Positions 19,361-27,973 of a stretch of 64,000 bases of DNA are shown here, in pieces. A model generated the notes under the pieces. The model did no database searches. It had not been told where the DNA came from and was given only the letters and a program-made list of their open reading frames with translations. Both the position numbers and the translations under genes were made by a program. The stretch spans positions 186,001 to 250,000 of the forward strand of contig NZ_CP073764.1 of NCBI RefSeq assembly GCF_019343105.1. The letters run 5' to 3'. Numbering within the stretch: position 1 is the stretch's first letter; every line of letters begins with the position of its first letter. Source of the DNA: Methylovirgula sp. HY1. GTDB taxonomy: Bacteria; Pseudomonadota; Alphaproteobacteria; Rhizobiales; Beijerinckiaceae.

Positions 19361-19512
19361 CCCGCTGTCCTCTGTCGAACCCGCATCTTGACGATGCGTT
19401 CGAATATACCCCGCGCCAACATGCCCAATTGTGCTGGCGCGCGCACCGTTTTGTCGAGCCCTATATATTTGTGAGATTAAAGAAACATCCTCTCATTGTG
19501 GAGGCCTCTTTG

Positions 19513-20439
19513 ATGAGACCGACCAGCTCGTTTGCGACCCTCGTATTTGTCGTCATCCTCGGCATCGGCGTGGCGCTTGCTTATGCGGCCTTTGACGTCT
19601 CGAGCGGTGTGGCGGCCTATGAGATTATCCTTGCCGCCTTTATACTTGCGACGATCGCTTCTTCCGCCGTCAAGGTCGCGGATCAATGGAATCGGGCTGT
19701 TGTCTTGCAACTCGGCCGTTTCCAGGCACTGCGCGGACCCGGACTGTTCTTTATTGTGCCGATCATCGACACCATTCCCTATTGGATCGATATTCGGGTG
19801 ATCACTTCGACATTCAACGCAGAGCGCACGCTCACCAAGGATACCGTGCCGGTGGATGTCGACGCGGTGCTGTTCTGGAAGGTCGTCGACCCGATGAAAG
19901 CAGCGCTCGGCGTGGCGGATTATAAGAGCGCTATTAACTGGGCTGCGCAAACGGCGCTGCGCGATGTCATCGGCAAGACCATTCTGGCCGATATGCTGGA
20001 GGGGCGAGATAAGATCAGCGACGAATTGCAGCGGGTCATCGACAGCAGGGCCGAGCCCTGGGGCATCCAGATCATTTCGGTCGAGGTCAAGGACGTGCTG
20101 ATTCCGTCAGCGCTCGAAGATGCGATGTCGATGCAGGCGCAGGCCGAGCGCGAGCGTCAGGCCCGCGTCATCCTCGGCGATTCCGAGCGGCAGATCGCCG
20201 AGAAATTCGGCGAGGCCGCCGCCACCTATGCGAATAATCCGACGGCCTTTCATCTGCGCGCGATGAACATGCTCTATGAGGGGCTGAAGCAGAATTCCAC
20301 GATTGTCATCGTGCCGTCCACGGCGGTCGAAACCATGCAGCTCGGCGGCATCGCCGGGTTGACGGCGTTGACGATGGGGTTGGGCCAACAGCAAGGCGGC
20401 AATGCCGCGCCGCCGGTGGGGCCTTCGGCGCCGCCCTGA
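19513..20439 (+). CDS. Slipin (SPFH/stomatin-family membrane protein)
   Basis: Slipins are membrane-anchored SPFH scaffolds thought to organise membrane domains and regulate proteases. From the ATG at 19513 (GTGGAGG upstream) the 308-residue protein has two N-terminal hydrophobic segments (FATLVFVVILGIGVALAYA and AYEIILAAFILATIASSA). The SPFH core follows, with QWNRAVVLQLGRFQALRGPG and IDIRVITSTFNAERTLTKD, then a helical region rich in Ala/Glu/Arg (SMQAQAERERQARVILGDSE). The tail is Gln/Gly/Pro-rich. No NfeD-type protease gene is beside it, although slipins are often paired with one. It converges with nasA, only 15 bases away. Confidence 0.9.
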   Translation: MRPTSSFATLVFVVILGIGVALAYAAFDVSSGVAAYEIILAAFILATIASSAVKVADQWNRAVVLQLGRFQALRGPGLFFIVPIIDTIPYWIDIRVITSTFNAERTLTKDTVPVDVDAVLFWKVVDPMKAALGVADYKSAINWAAQTALRDVIGKTILADMLEGRDKISDELQRVIDSRAEPWGIQIISVEVKDVLIPSALEDAMSMQAQAERERQARVILGDSERQIAEKFGEAAATYANNPTAFHLRAMNMLYEGLKQNSTIVIVPSTAVETMQLGGIAGLTALTMGLGQQQGGNAAPPVGPSAPP

Positions 20440-20454
20440 ACACACGACTTCTGA

Positions 20455-23115
20455 TCACTCCGCCGCCAGCGCCGCTTGGTTCTGCTGCAGAATGTCTTTG
20501 AGTTCGGGGATGCAGGAGCCGCAATTGGTGCCGGCGCGCAGTCTTTTGCCGAGCGCGCGCACATCGGTGATGCCTTTCGAGACGATGGTGTCCTGAATCG
20601 TCTGTTCACCCACCTGGAAACAGGTGCAGATGATGCGCCCGGTCGGTGCCGGCGCGCCGGCGATTTCGCCGCTCAGAAAGGACATGCGACAGGCATCGTC
20701 GAGCGGTGCCTTTTCGGCGAAGAGGCCGATTACGGCGCCGGCTTGGGGCAGGCTGCCCGGCGGTCCAAGAAACAGACATTCTTCGATTCCCTCGCTGCTG
20801 ACGAAGGCCAGCCTGGCGATGCCGCGCGATGGATCGCGATATTCGATGAACTCCCATGTCTCTTGCGGCGCGAACAGAGCCTCGACGTAGGCAATGATGT
20901 CGAGTGCCGGCTCCGGCCCGCGCAAGCGATAGATCTCGCAGCCTTCGGCCGGACGACGCGACCAATGCAGAAAACCATTCGGTTTGAAGCGTCGCCTGGT
21001 CATCAGCAGCACTTCGAATCCCAATGCGATCTTTTCGACGAAGATGGGCGTATGTTTCAGCTCCGGCTGATGCGAGATCGGATCGACCGCAGGATTGACG
21101 AGCTTTCCGATGATGCAATCGGCGGCGAATTGATCGTTCCAATGCATTGGCAAAAACACGCTGCCCCTCGGCTGGTCGGTGGTCACCCGCACCTCGGCGA
21201 CAGCCGTACCCCAGCGAGTCGAAAGCCGGACGAGATCGCCGTCGTCGATGGCGCGGCAGGCGGCATCGCACGGCGCGATGTCGAGGCAGGGGTCCGGCCG
21301 ATGCAGTGACAACCGCGGCACCAGGCCGGTGCGGGTCATCGTGTGCCATTGGTCGCGCAGCCGGCCGCTGTTGAGGATCAGAGGATAGGCCGCCTCGGCC
21401 GAATGGCGCGGCGCCTTAAAGCTCACGGCGATGAAATGGCTCCGCCCATCCTTGGTTGGATAGATGCCGTCTTCGAGCAGGCGTTGGGTGCCCGATACAT
21501 TGCCGTCCCGCACCGGCCATTGCACCGGCTCGAGCGCGTCATAAGCGGCATCGTCGAGATGCGCGAGGCCACCGAGATCGAAGCAGCGCTGCCCATCGTT
21601 TTCAAAGGCTGAAAGTGCGGCATGTTCGCGGAAGACATCGGCGGCTGTCGTATAGGGGAAGGCGTCGGCAAAGCCGAGCCGATGCGCGACATCGGTGACG
21701 ATCGCCCAATCGAAGCGCGCCGCACCGGCTGGGCTGCGGAAGCCCCGCTGGCGGGAAATCCGTCGCTCCGAATTGGTGACGGTGCCGTCTTTTTCGCCCC
21801 AGCCAGCGGCTGGCAGAAGCACATGCGCTAATTCAGCGGTGTCCGTTTCCGCCGTGCAATCGGAAACCACGACGAACGGACAACTGGCGAGCGCGCGCCG
21901 CACTTTGCCGGCATTCGGCATGCTGACGGCCGGATTGGTGCCCATGATCCAGATCGCCTTGATCCGTCCGTCTGCGACGGCATCGAACATATCGACCGCG
22001 GTGAGGCCCGATTGATGCGCCAGATGGGGGGCATTCCAAAAACTGCGGACGCGTTCGACGGCGGCGGGGTCATCGAAACTCATATGGGCGGCGAGCTGAT
22101 TGGCGAGGCCGCCGACTTCGCGCCCGCCCATGGCATTGGGTTGGCCGGTCAATGAAAGTGGTCCCATGCCCGGCCTGCCGATCCGGCCTGTCGCCAAATG
22201 GCAATTGATGATCGCATTCACCTTGTCGGCGCCGGCGGTGGATTGGTTGACGCCTTGCGAATAGGCCGTGACGGTCTTTTCCGTCGTCGCGAACCATTCA
22301 TAGAACTGCGCGAGATCGCGCTGCGCGAGGCCGCAATCGTCGGCGACCGTGGTGAGATAGCGTGTCTGAGATTTGGCGCTGGTAAGTGCTTCGGTAAAGC
22401 CGGACGTATGGCGATCGATATAATTGTGGTCGATCGCATCGACCGCGGCGAGATGTGCGAGAAGGCCGTTGAAGATCAAAACATCCGTGCCGGATTGCGG
22501 CGCGAGATGCAGATCCGCAGAGGCCGCTGTTGCGGTGCGGCGCGGGTCGATCACGACGATCCGTGTGCCGCGCGCTTCACGCGCCGCTTCGAGGCGCTGG
22601 AACAGGATCGGATGACACCAGGCGGCATTGGCGCCGACGAGCACGACGAGATCCGCCGTGTCGAGATCTTCATAGGCACCGGGCACGAGATCTTCGCCGA
22701 AGGCGCGGCGATGGCCGGCGACGCTCGACGCCATACAGAGCCGCGAATTCGTGTCTATATTCGCGGTGCCGAGGAAGCCCTTGGCGAGCTTGTTGACGAC
22801 GTAATAATCCTCGGTCAGCAATTGCCCCGAAACATAGAAGGCGATCGACCCCGGCCCATGCTGTTTGAGCGTGGTTTCGAAGCGCTGGGCAACGAGCGCC
22901 AGCGCCTCCTCCCATTGCGCATCGCGGCCGGCAATTTTCGGATGCAGCAGGCGCCCGGACATGCTCAGCGTTTCGGCAAGCGCCGAGCCTTTCGAGCAAA
23001 GCCGGCCGTGATTGGCGGGATGATCCGGATCGCCGATGACGCTCCCTTCTCGATCGACCAGCACGCCGCAGCCGACGCCGCAATAGGGACAAGTGGTGCG
23101 TGTCGCTTCGGTCAT
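20455..23115 (-). CDS. nasA: Assimilatory nitrate reductase, catalytic subunit
   Basis: NasA reduces nitrate to nitrite in the cytoplasm using a molybdenum bis-MGD cofactor. The 886-residue protein starts with the [4Fe-4S] site CPYCGVGCGV and GRLCSKG, then molybdopterin oxidoreductase motifs (TADLVVLVGANAAWCHPIL, GPLSLTGQPNAMGGREVGG). The molydopterin dinucleotide-binding domain has LILNSGRLRDQWHTMTRTG. The C-terminus carries a BFD-like [2Fe-2S] domain, CTCFQVGEQ ... TNCGSCIPELK, found in the long form of assimilatory enzymes. It overlaps nasB by four bases (ATGA), so translation is coupled. No nitrite reductase or nitrate transporter is seen in the window. Confidence 0.95.
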   Translation of the reverse strand: MTEATRTTCPYCGVGCGVLVDREGSVIGDPDHPANHGRLCSKGSALAETLSMSGRLLHPKIAGRDAQWEEALALVAQRFETTLKQHGPGSIAFYVSGQLLTEDYYVVNKLAKGFLGTANIDTNSRLCMASSVAGHRRAFGEDLVPGAYEDLDTADLVVLVGANAAWCHPILFQRLEAAREARGTRIVVIDPRRTATAASADLHLAPQSGTDVLIFNGLLAHLAAVDAIDHNYIDRHTSGFTEALTSAKSQTRYLTTVADDCGLAQRDLAQFYEWFATTEKTVTAYSQGVNQSTAGADKVNAIINCHLATGRIGRPGMGPLSLTGQPNAMGGREVGGLANQLAAHMSFDDPAAVERVRSFWNAPHLAHQSGLTAVDMFDAVADGRIKAIWIMGTNPAVSMPNAGKVRRALASCPFVVVSDCTAETDTAELAHVLLPAAGWGEKDGTVTNSERRISRQRGFRSPAGAARFDWAIVTDVAHRLGFADAFPYTTAADVFREHAALSAFENDGQRCFDLGGLAHLDDAAYDALEPVQWPVRDGNVSGTQRLLEDGIYPTKDGRSHFIAVSFKAPRHSAEAAYPLILNSGRLRDQWHTMTRTGLVPRLSLHRPDPCLDIAPCDAACRAIDDGDLVRLSTRWGTAVAEVRVTTDQPRGSVFLPMHWNDQFAADCIIGKLVNPAVDPISHQPELKHTPIFVEKIALGFEVLLMTRRRFKPNGFLHWSRRPAEGCEIYRLRGPEPALDIIAYVEALFAPQETWEFIEYRDPSRGIARLAFVSSEGIEECLFLGPPGSLPQAGAVIGLFAEKAPLDDACRMSFLSGEIAGAPAPTGRIICTCFQVGEQTIQDTIVSKGITDVRALGKRLRAGTNCGSCIPELKDILQQNQAALAAE

Positions 23116-24359
23116 GCTGAGGCCTCTTGTGCAGAGTTCTCGAGTGCGTGCGGCGAAAACATCAACGCCTCGCGCGCGGTCGGAATCGCGTGGTGCTTTT
23201 GCATCAGATCGAGATAGGTGAGACCATCGCGCACTTCGCCATAGAGCAATGTGCCGACGAGATGGGTGTCGCGCATGACAAGGCGCTTGTAGATGCCGCG
23301 CGCGGCGTCGCGGAACATCAAAATCTCACTGTCTTCGTCGCCATAAATGTCGCCGGCGGAAAACACGTCTATGCCGGTGACTTTGAGCCGTGTCGCCGTG
23401 GCGGTCGCTTCATAGAGAGCGTCGTCATTGCCGCAAAGTCGTTCGGAAAGTGTCCGAGCCATTTGGTAAAGCGGCGCGACCAAGCCGAAGACGTCGCCGC
23501 GATGTTCGACGCATTCGCCGATGGCATAAATCGCCGGATCGCTGGTCGCGAGACGATCATCGATTTCAATTCCGCGATTGACCGCGAGGCCACTGGATTG
23601 GGCGAGCGCGACATTGGGCCTGATGCCGACCGCCATGACGACGAGATCGGCAGGGATCTCGCGGCCGTCGGCGAGGACGACGCCGGTGACATGATTGCGG
23701 CCAAGGATCGCCTCTGTGCAGGCATTGGTGATGACCTCGATGCCGCGCCGAGCGAGGTCTTGTTTCAGCATGGCGCCGGCGACGGGATCGAGCTGCCGCT
23801 CCATCAGATGCGGCATCAGGTGCAGCACGGTCACGTCCATGCCGCGGCGCTTCAAACCATAGGCGGCTTCGAGCCCGAGCAGGCCGCCGCCGATGACGAT
23901 CGCTTTGCCGCTTTTCTCCGCGGCGCGCTGCATGGCTTCGACATCGGCGATCGTTCGGAAGGTCAGGACGCCGGGCAGAGCCGCGCCTTGGATCGGCAGC
24001 ATGATCGGCAGCGAGCCCGTCGCCAGGATCAAGACATCATAAGGCGTGTGGCGGCCGGTCTCGCTGATGACTTCGCGGGCGGTGCGATCGATGGCGACGA
24101 TCTTTTCGCCGGCATACAAAGTGATGTCGTGACGCTGATACCAATCGTGCCCGTGCAGCACGATGTTCTCGAAGTCCTTCTCGCCGGCCAGCAGAGAAGA
24201 AAGCAGGATGCGATCGTAATTGCCGTGCGGTTCGGCGCCGAAAATCGTGATGGCATAGCGCTCTGGCGCGCGGGCGATGATGTCTTCGATTGCGCGCATG
24301 CCGGCCATGCCATTGCCGACGAGCACGAGGTGTTTTGGGCGCGATGGCCGAAAGGTCAT
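23112..24359 (-). CDS. nasB: NasB-type FAD/NAD(P)H electron-transfer subunit of nitrate reductase
   Basis: This 415-residue flavoprotein feeds NAD(P)H electrons to NasA. It looks like the N-terminal half of NirB: an FAD-binding fold HLVLVGNGMAGMRAIEDII at the start, a second nucleotide fold KAIVIGGGLLGLEAAYGLKR near residue 140, and the FAD-contact motif PAIYAIGECVEHRG. It lacks the sirohaem and [4Fe-4S] domains of nitrite reductase. The ATG at 24359 has AGGAAACC just upstream; a GTG at 24380 is in frame but covers that ribosome site. It follows a leader with a sigma-54-like promoter and NasT-type antiterminator (separate entries), and is coupled to nasA. Confidence 0.88.
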   Translation of the reverse strand: MTFRPSRPKHLVLVGNGMAGMRAIEDIIARAPERYAITIFGAEPHGNYDRILLSSLLAGEKDFENIVLHGHDWYQRHDITLYAGEKIVAIDRTAREVISETGRHTPYDVLILATGSLPIMLPIQGAALPGVLTFRTIADVEAMQRAAEKSGKAIVIGGGLLGLEAAYGLKRRGMDVTVLHLMPHLMERQLDPVAGAMLKQDLARRGIEVITNACTEAILGRNHVTGVVLADGREIPADLVVMAVGIRPNVALAQSSGLAVNRGIEIDDRLATSDPAIYAIGECVEHRGDVFGLVAPLYQMARTLSERLCGNDDALYEATATATRLKVTGIDVFSAGDIYGDEDSEILMFRDAARGIYKRLVMRDTHLVGTLLYGEVRDGLTYLDLMQKHHAIPTAREALMFSPHALENSAQEASA

Positions 24360-24478
24360 CTTGGTTTCCTGGGACGGCACGAACAGCCGCGTCGACGCCG
24401 GAAGGCGATGCGTTCCGACGTTGGCCCGATGTCGTGGAAAAGTGCCGCCGTAGACGCGTCGCCCTTGGCGCGTCGTGC

Positions 24479-24564
24479 AAAAGAGCGGGGGAGGACCTCC
24501 CCGTTCCAGCCCGCGCCATCATTGGCCGCGAACCAACCTACGAGATCGGCGTCTGCGCCGTCTC
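24479..24564 (-). promoter_or_regulatory. NasT-type (ANTAR) antitermination leader of nasBA
   Basis: Three hairpins follow each other on the minus strand. Hairpin 1 (24564-24542) pairs GAGA+CGGC with GCCG+TCTC, with one bulged base and a six-base loop GCAGAC. Hairpin 2 (24530-24512) pairs CGC+GCC with GGC+GCG around the six-base loop AATGAT, which has A at position 1 and G at position 4 as ANTAR targets do. Hairpin 3 (24502-24488) is GGGGAG-GTC-CTCCCC followed by CGCTCTTTT, a factor-independent terminator. NasT, encoded just upstream, is an ANTAR protein, so the leader should be read through only when NasT is released from NasS by nitrate. Confidence 0.6.
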
Positions 24565-24582
24565 CAAGCAGGCGTGCTCATC

Positions 24583-24598
24583 AAGCAAATTTTGTACC
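24583..24598 (-). promoter_or_regulatory. Putative sigma-54 promoter of nasBA
   Basis: On the minus strand GGTAC-AAAAT-TTGCTT has the invariant GG (24598-24597) and GC (24586-24585) separated by exactly ten bases, and matches the consensus TGGCAC-N5-TTGCW except at three positions. Transcription would start near 24573, just ahead of the first leader hairpin. Sigma-54/NtrC control is known for nas genes in other proteobacteria; here it is inferred from sequence. Confidence 0.55.
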
Positions 24599-24662
24599 CA
24601 ATCGCCCGTGGGCCGTTGGGGAGCGGCCCGCCATGGGCAGGGGAGATGATTGGGGCAAAAAG

Positions 24663-24689
24663 AAAAAAGCTGAGAGGGCGGTGCTCAGC
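24663..24689 (-). terminator. Terminator after nasS
   Basis: On the minus strand GCTGAG-N9-CTCAGC (24689-24669) is followed by six T residues. It begins three bases after the nasS stop codon and separates the nasT-nasS unit from the nasBA promoter. Confidence 0.75.
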
Positions 24690-24691
24690 GT

Positions 24692-25894
24692 TTATGCAGA
24701 GACGCCCGGCGGCGGCCCAAAAATTTTGCCGTCGCAGAACCTGTCGCTCGCCATTGCGACCGGCGTTGGTATTGCCGCTAAGCTCCACGCCGTATCATGC
24801 GCGCCTTCCGCCTTCCATTCCGCGACCGGAACCGAGAGCCCGGCGGCGACAGCGGCTTTGGCGTAGAGGTCTGGCCGATAGACGCGGGTCGCGAGATCGA
24901 CGAGATCGGTGCTTTGGTCGAGCCATCCCCAACGCGCCATTTGGCCGAGGAACCAATAGCCCTGCGAGCGCCAGGGAAAACTCGTTGTCTGCGCGAAAAA
25001 ATCAGAACGCTCGACGCCCGGTTCTTGCGTGCAACCAGGCAGAGACGTGATGACCGCGTCGAGCGGCAAGCGTAAGGCTTCGGCGACCTCGGCGGCGACA
25101 GCCCGCGTATTGGCCGGGGTCTCGCAATATTGCGCGGCGGCCAAAAGCGCGCCGAGCAACGCTTCGAGCGCCAGCGGATTTTGGTCGGCGAACCGGGCTG
25201 AGACCGCCAAGCATTTTTCCGGATGATGTTGCCAGATCGCCGAACTCGGCAGCACGGCGCGGCCAAGGCCGGCCTCAGCGGCAAGGCGTCCCCAGGGTGC
25301 GCCGGCACAAAAGCCGACGATCCGTCGCTCGGCCAGAGCCTCGACCGTCTGCGCCGGCGGCACGACGACGAGTTCGACATCCTCATCCGGATCGATGCCC
25401 ACGGATGCGAGCCAATAGCGCAGCAAGAGATTATGCGTCGAAAAGACATGCACGATGCCGAGCCGTGCAGGACCGAGGCGCGGCGCGCGCGTCGACAACC
25501 ATTTTGCAAAGCCACGTCCGAGTGCGAGCGCATCCGGTGCCGCTGCATCGCCCGGCTGTGCCATATCCGCGGCGAGCGCGGTGGCGATCTCGCGTGTGAA
25601 CGTGACGGAATTGCCGCCGCTGCTCAAGGACATGGGTATGATCACATCGGCCTTGGGTCCACGCAGGCCGAGCGCGATCGCGAAGGCGAGCGGCGGCAGC
25701 ATCACGGCGGCGTCGATGAGGCCATAGCTCAATTTATCCGCGACATTCGCCCAGGAGGGCTCGATCGTAATGTCGACATCGAGTCCGGCTTGCGCAAAGA
25801 AACCGAGAGTCTCGGCCATAATGACAGGTGCCGAATCGGTGAGGCGCAGCAGCGCAATCCTAATCGGGCCTGTGGCGATCTCTGATTGCGCCAT
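24692..25894 (-). CDS. nasS: NasS nitrate sensor (NrtA/CmpA-like binding protein)
   Basis: NasS is a cytoplasmic relative of the nitrate-binding protein NrtA. Without nitrate it holds NasT inactive. The 400-residue protein starts without a signal peptide or lipobox (MAQSEIATGPIRIALLRLTD), unlike transporter components, and has the substrate-binding fold motifs SAPVIMAETLGFFAQAGLDV and GLIDAAVMLPPLAFAIALGL. The C-terminal FCDGKIFGP matches the NrtA family ending. It follows nasT by about 30 bases on the same strand and ends in a clear terminator. No nrtB/nrtC genes are present, which supports a sensory rather than transport role. Confidence 0.88.
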   Translation of the reverse strand: MAQSEIATGPIRIALLRLTDSAPVIMAETLGFFAQAGLDVDITIEPSWANVADKLSYGLIDAAVMLPPLAFAIALGLRGPKADVIIPMSLSSGGNSVTFTREIATALAADMAQPGDAAAPDALALGRGFAKWLSTRAPRLGPARLGIVHVFSTHNLLLRYWLASVGIDPDEDVELVVVPPAQTVEALAERRIVGFCAGAPWGRLAAEAGLGRAVLPSSAIWQHHPEKCLAVSARFADQNPLALEALLGALLAAAQYCETPANTRAVAAEVAEALRLPLDAVITSLPGCTQEPGVERSDFFAQTTSFPWRSQGYWFLGQMARWGWLDQSTDLVDLATRVYRPDLYAKAAVAAGLSVPVAEWKAEGAHDTAWSLAAIPTPVAMASDRFCDGKIFGPPPGVSA

Positions 25895-25927
25895 TCTTGT
25901 GCTCTTTCTTGCCGGTCGTTACCGCGT

Positions 25928-26554
25928 TCAACCGGACTTGCTCGTGTCGCCAAGGATCTCGGCTGCGATGTCGACGATGCGGCGACCGCGATCCATCGCG
26001 CGGCGGCGGAGAAAATGATAGGCCTCCGGTTCGGCGATATGACGCTCTTGCATGAGTTTGCCTTTGGCGCGTTCGATCACCGCGCGTTCCTTGAGGCCGG
26101 CCTCGGCCTTGCGCAGCTTTGACTCGGTCTCTTGATAATGGCGGAAGAGCGCGACGGCGGCCTGCACGATCGGCTTCACTGCCGGCAGCGCCGTGCCCAC
26201 GACATTGTAGGAGGATACGCCCGCGGCGATCGCCTCCTCCATCAGAATAGGATCATCTTGATCGACGAACATAACGACAGGATGCGGTTGCCGGCTGGTG
26301 ACCGTACGCACACCTTCGATCGAGTCGCGATCGGCACGATCCATATCGATGATGATGAGATCCGGCGCATATTTTTGAACGGCGTCGGGCAGAGCCTCGG
26401 CGGCGTCGACCCGGACGACTTCATCCGTGCCCGAGGCGCAAAGCGCGCGTTCGAGCGCATGCGATCGGGTGGGATTGCAATCCGCGAGAAGAACTTTCAA
26501 AGGCGGACCCGACGAGAAAGGTAAATGACGACCGACATAGCCAGAACCATACAC
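25928..26554 (-). CDS. nasT: NasT antitermination regulator (receiver + ANTAR)
   Basis: NasT is an RNA-binding antiterminator. The N-terminal two thirds form a receiver-like domain (LKVLLADCNPTRSHALERAL, then DLIIIDMD). The C-terminal ANTAR domain is ERAVIERAKGKLMQERHIAE followed by AYHFLRRRAMDRGRRIVDIA, with the conserved AKGKLM and LR-x2-AMD motifs. The start is uncertain: the listed GTG at 26554 gives 208 residues, while a TTG about 20 codons in (before KVLLAD) would give the usual short N-terminus. Its likely target, a two-hairpin leader, lies 2 kb downstream before nasB. Confidence 0.88.
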   Translation of the reverse strand: MYGSGYVGRHLPFSSGPPLKVLLADCNPTRSHALERALCASGTDEVVRVDAAEALPDAVQKYAPDLIIIDMDRADRDSIEGVRTVTSRQPHPVVMFVDQDDPILMEEAIAAGVSSYNVVGTALPAVKPIVQAAVALFRHYQETESKLRKAEAGLKERAVIERAKGKLMQERHIAEPEAYHFLRRRAMDRGRRIVDIAAEILGDTSKSG

Positions 26555-26828
26555 GGGTACACAGCCGAAGTCGACGCGTGTCAGCTTTCGAACATTCCCC
26601 TAATGGGCTTATTTCACAAAGGATTAGAACAGCCGAGCACCATTTGGTAGCGGTATGTCCGGCTTAAACAGCACAACTTCGCCTTCCGCGTCCGGACAGC
26701 TCAGGATCAAGACCTCCAACTTGAATTTCCCGATCTGGCGGGGGGGAATTGCCCATGGCGGCGATCTGGCGGCCGATAGGATGGCGTTTTCGTAATGGTG
26801 GGGGATCTGGGCGCTCGAGATCGGCGCG
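26555..26828. other. Intergenic, possible gene remnant
   Basis: The stretch lies between nasT and the Sua5 gene. On the minus strand a frame that reads QIGKFKLEVLILSCPDAEGE and ends at 26624 looks protein-like, but it has no start of its own in frame: upstream it runs into an out-of-frame reading of the Sua5 gene. It may be the tail of a decayed gene or chance. No promoter for nasT is obvious. Confidence 0.4.
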
Positions 26829-27833
26829 TCAACGTCCTGGCGGCCGCTCCGCCGCGGCCCGCGCGAGCCTGTCATTGATCGCCTCGCCAAGGCCGGTGTC
26901 CGGGATGGGGGCGACGGCAATGGTCGCGAAGCCGCGCGAGTCCAGCGCCCGCAAATGGCTGAAGAGATTGGCGGCAGCTTCGGTCGCGTCGCCGCGCGTG
27001 GAAAGCTCGAGAATATTGTCCGCCTTGGCAAAGATGCCGCCGAAATCGAGCCCGGCCTCGCCGGGTTCGAGTGACGTCGCTGCGAGCCGGAGGCGCGCAT
27101 GCGGCGCGTAATGCGATCGCAACTGACCGGGTGCGATGGGCGCTTCGCCGCCCGCGTCGTCAGCGAGTTTGTGACCGAGAACAGCCTCGATCGCGGCGCG
27201 TGAAACGCCGCCAGGCCGCAGTAGGCGCGGCCGCCCGTCCAGGCAAGAGATGATGGTCGATTCGACGCCAACCGGGCAGGGGCCCGCGTCGAGGATGAGA
27301 TCGATGCCGCCATCGAGATCGTCGCCGACATGGGCGGCGGTCACCGGGCTCACATGGCCGGAAATATTGGCGGAAGGCGCGGCGAGCGGCAGACCTGTCG
27401 CGGCAAGAAGCCGGCGTGCCGCGTCATGCGCCGGCACGCGCAGTGCCACGCTGTCGAGGCCCGCGCGGGCGAGCGCACAGATGTTCCCTGTAGGCGCGAT
27501 CGGCAGCACGAGCGTCAGAGGTCCGGGCCAAAAGGCTTGCGCCAGCGCCTCGGCCGCGTCGGTGAAAATTGCCTGCCGCTTGGCGGCGACGAGATCTTCG
27601 ACATGGGCGATGAGGGGATTGAAGGCCGGTCGCCCTTTTGCCGCATAAATCTTGGCGACGGCCTTATCGGACGTTGCGTCGGCACCGAGCCCATAGACCG
27701 TCTCGGTTGGAAAGGCGACGAGGCCGCCGGCGCGCAAGATCCGAGCGGCTTCGGCAATTGCCGCGGCATCGGCTGGCCGGCATGGGCTGGACGGCAAAGC
27801 GAGGCGGTCGGAAATCTGCTTCTCGGTCTTCAT
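26829..27833 (-). CDS. L-threonylcarbamoyladenylate synthase (Sua5/YciO/YrdC)
   Basis: This enzyme makes threonylcarbamoyl-AMP from threonine, bicarbonate and ATP, the first step of the t6A37 modification of tRNAs. The 334-residue length fits the two-domain Sua5 form rather than the short TsaC form. The YrdC core is clear: GGLVAFPTETVYGLGADATS, KIYAAKGRPAFNPLIAHV, LPLAAPSANISGHVSP and GVESTIISC. The C-terminal 130 residues form the Sua5 domain, ending in INDRLARAAAERPPG. It begins next to an intergenic palindromic repeat and has no operon partner in the window. Confidence 0.93.
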   Translation of the reverse strand: MKTEKQISDRLALPSSPCRPADAAAIAEAARILRAGGLVAFPTETVYGLGADATSDKAVAKIYAAKGRPAFNPLIAHVEDLVAAKRQAIFTDAAEALAQAFWPGPLTLVLPIAPTGNICALARAGLDSVALRVPAHDAARRLLAATGLPLAAPSANISGHVSPVTAAHVGDDLDGGIDLILDAGPCPVGVESTIISCLDGRPRLLRPGGVSRAAIEAVLGHKLADDAGGEAPIAPGQLRSHYAPHARLRLAATSLEPGEAGLDFGGIFAKADNILELSTRGDATEAAANLFSHLRALDSRGFATIAVAPIPDTGLGEAINDRLARAAAERPPGR

Positions 27834-27840
27834 CGGTCCT

Positions 27841-27957
27841 AAAGCGTTTTCCGATCGAGTGGACTCACCCGATCGAGAGGAAAACGCTCCAAATCAATAA
27901 GCCCTGGAGCGTGTTCTAATCAGAAAAGTCTATCAACTTTTCTGGAACATGCTTTAG
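27841..27957. repeat. Composite palindromic intergenic repeat
   Basis: Two linked elements. The first (27842-27900) has arms GCGTTTTCC/GGAAAACGC around inner inverted repeats of GATCGAG. The second (27908-27957) has AGAAAAGT/ACTTTTCT arms. The same pair occurs in reverse order at 3.0-3.2 kb, and the first part alone at 36.3 kb. Confidence 0.85.
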
Positions 27958-27973
27958 GAATGTTGAAGGGCGA

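Noticed and set aside
21010-21040. TTCGAATCCCAATGC as a tRNA T-loop
   Set aside because: It lies inside nasA in frame, and no cloverleaf arms surround it. No tRNA was found anywhere in the window.
23127-24866. Long plus-strand frame opposite nasB and its leader
   Set aside because: Antisense shadow rich in Arg/Asp with no recognisable domains; nasB on the other strand is well supported.
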